A DNA stretch of 6,666 nucleotides from Actinomycetes bacterium (lineage in GTDB: Bacteria > Actinomycetota > Acidimicrobiia > Acidimicrobiales > Acidimicrobiaceae): contig JAJYGZ010000179.1 in the NCBI GenBank assembly GCA_021790495.1, positions 613 to 7,278 of the forward strand, read 5' to 3'. Each line of letters begins with the position of its first letter. Position 1 is the stretch's first letter. Positions 5,860 through 6,666 of this stretch are shown in pieces. The notes beneath the pieces were generated by a model. The model saw only the letters and a program-made list of their open reading frames with translations. It made no database searches and was not told the DNA's origin. The translations under genes and the position numbers were made by a program.

Positions 5860-6666
5860 ATGTGGCTTGTCGCGGTAGTAGAAACCAGGAAGGTGTTCGG
5901 TGGGTTGAATCACCTCGGGCGGGTGATCTTCTACCTGGCTTCCCTGGTTGCGATCGGGTTTTTCTTCTTTGGCCTTACGCTGCGCATGCGCAAGTACTTG
6001 GCCGGGCGAAAAGTCGATCAGGCGCGCTGGCGCCGTGTCCGGCTCGACAACGAGGTCGCCGATGTTACGGCGCCGGTGTCGCTGTTTGATAGTGCGCAAG
6101 ATGTGATGGGAAATCGCACCGTCTCCAAACGGAATCACGAGGTCGGTGCCGCGCACCTCCTGCTCTTCTGGGGGTTTCTCGGCCTGTTGGCGGCGACGAT
6201 CATTCTCAGCGCCGACTACGACGTCTACGGAAATATCACTCGGATCTTCGGTGGGCATGAGCGCTCTTTTTTCAAGGGAACTTTTTACCTCGCTTACAAC
6301 CTGATCTTCGACGCGGCTGGCCTCGTCGCAATTGTGGGTGCCGTGGGCCTGGCAGGTCGGCGCGAGCGGGACAAGAAAAAGTCGGTTGCACTCGACTACA
6401 CCCGTGCTCAGAAGCCCGAAGGCGGATACTCGCGGGCCAAGATGATATTAGGCGATTACGTCTTCACCTATGGCTTGATCGCGATCATCCTCACCGGGAT
6501 TCTCATCCAAGGCCTTCGGATCGATGGGTCGAATTTCCCTTCGTTTGAAAAGTGGACCTGGTTGGGGTACCTAACCGGCGAGGCTATGCGCGGGATTGGG
6601 ATCGGTGCGAGTGCGGCGAACTCGCTCCACTTTGGGCTGTGGTGGTTCCACATCACTCTGGCGCTG
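5860..6666 (+). CDS. Membrane-bound HdrD-like Etf:quinone oxidoreductase, N-terminal part (EtfD type), partial
   Basis: The frame runs from ATG 5860 with no stop to the right edge, giving 269 residues of a longer protein. GGGAG at 5846-5850 can serve as its ribosome binding site. Hydrophobic spans lie near residues 21-43, 95-117, 142-166, 198-218 and from 254 on. Polar loops contain RKVDQARWRRVRL and RRERDKKK. Histidines at or near spans (H18, H93, H99, H257, H264) are candidate haem b ligands, as in the NarI-like domain at the N-terminus of membrane-bound Etf:(methyl)menaquinone oxidoreductases. The iron-sulfur and CCG-type HdrD domains expected for that family would lie beyond the window, so this rests on the membrane part and on etfBA directly upstream. 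The role would be to pass electrons from reduced EtfAB to the quinone pool. A nitrate-reductase-gamma-only protein is the main alternative. Confidence 0.75.
   Translation, partial: MWLVAVVETRKVFGGLNHLGRVIFYLASLVAIGFFFFGLTLRMRKYLAGRKVDQARWRRVRLDNEVADVTAPVSLFDSAQDVMGNRTVSKRNHEVGAAHLLLFWGFLGLLAATIILSADYDVYGNITRIFGGHERSFFKGTFYLAYNLIFDAAGLVAIVGAVGLAGRRERDKKKSVALDYTRAQKPEGGYSRAKMILGDYVFTYGLIAIILTGILIQGLRIDGSNFPSFEKWTWLGYLTGEAMRGIGIGASAANSLHFGLWWFHITLAL

Overview
The window looks like one tightly packed, all-forward bacterial operon. It makes a lipoyl-carrier protein, the enzymes that install lipoate on it, and an electron-transfer-flavoprotein (Etf) branch leading to a membrane oxidoreductase. Bases are fairly GC-rich by eye. 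Start codons include ATG, GTG and TTG, and several genes have a clear AGGAGG-type ribosome binding site. An Etf pair followed by a gene resembling the membrane-bound, HdrD-like Etf:quinone oxidoreductase is common in Actinobacteria, Bacillota and relatives that use menaquinone. That makes such a bacterium plausible, but the sequence does not fix the lineage.

Layout. Positions 2-481 hold the end of an unrecognised reading frame that is open at the left edge. It overlaps by 13 bases a GcvH-like lipoyl-carrier protein (469-912), which keeps the lipoylated lysine (K72). Three modification genes follow, each overlapping its neighbour by four bases: a CxxxCxxC radical SAM protein (909-1883), a lipoate-protein ligase with fused LplA-like and LplB-like domains (1880-2983), and a second CxxxCxxC radical SAM protein starting at TTG (2980-4104). 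The etfB gene (4105-4875) follows with no gap, then etfA (4886-5854), then a polytopic membrane protein (5860 to the right edge). The last resembles the haem-b-binding N-terminal half of HdrD-like Etf:quinone oxidoreductases.

How the genes fit together. The set lipoyl-carrier, fused Lpl(AB) and two radical SAM proteins matches the LbpA / sLpl(AB) / LipS1 / LipS2 lipoate-assembly pathway. That pathway was described for prokaryotes oxidising sulfur by the heterodisulfide-reductase-like (sHdr) route. The ligase would load octanoate or lipoate on the carrier, and the two radical SAM proteins would insert the sulfurs. The Etf and membrane genes suggest electrons from chemistry on the lipoyl carrier go to the quinone pool. 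No sHdr, TusA or DsrE gene, and no glycine-cleavage GcvT or GcvP gene, lies in the window, so the substrate is an inference.

There is no intergenic stretch longer than 10 bases from position 469 to the end. I see no RNA gene, mobile element, CRISPR array, terminator or convincing promoter.
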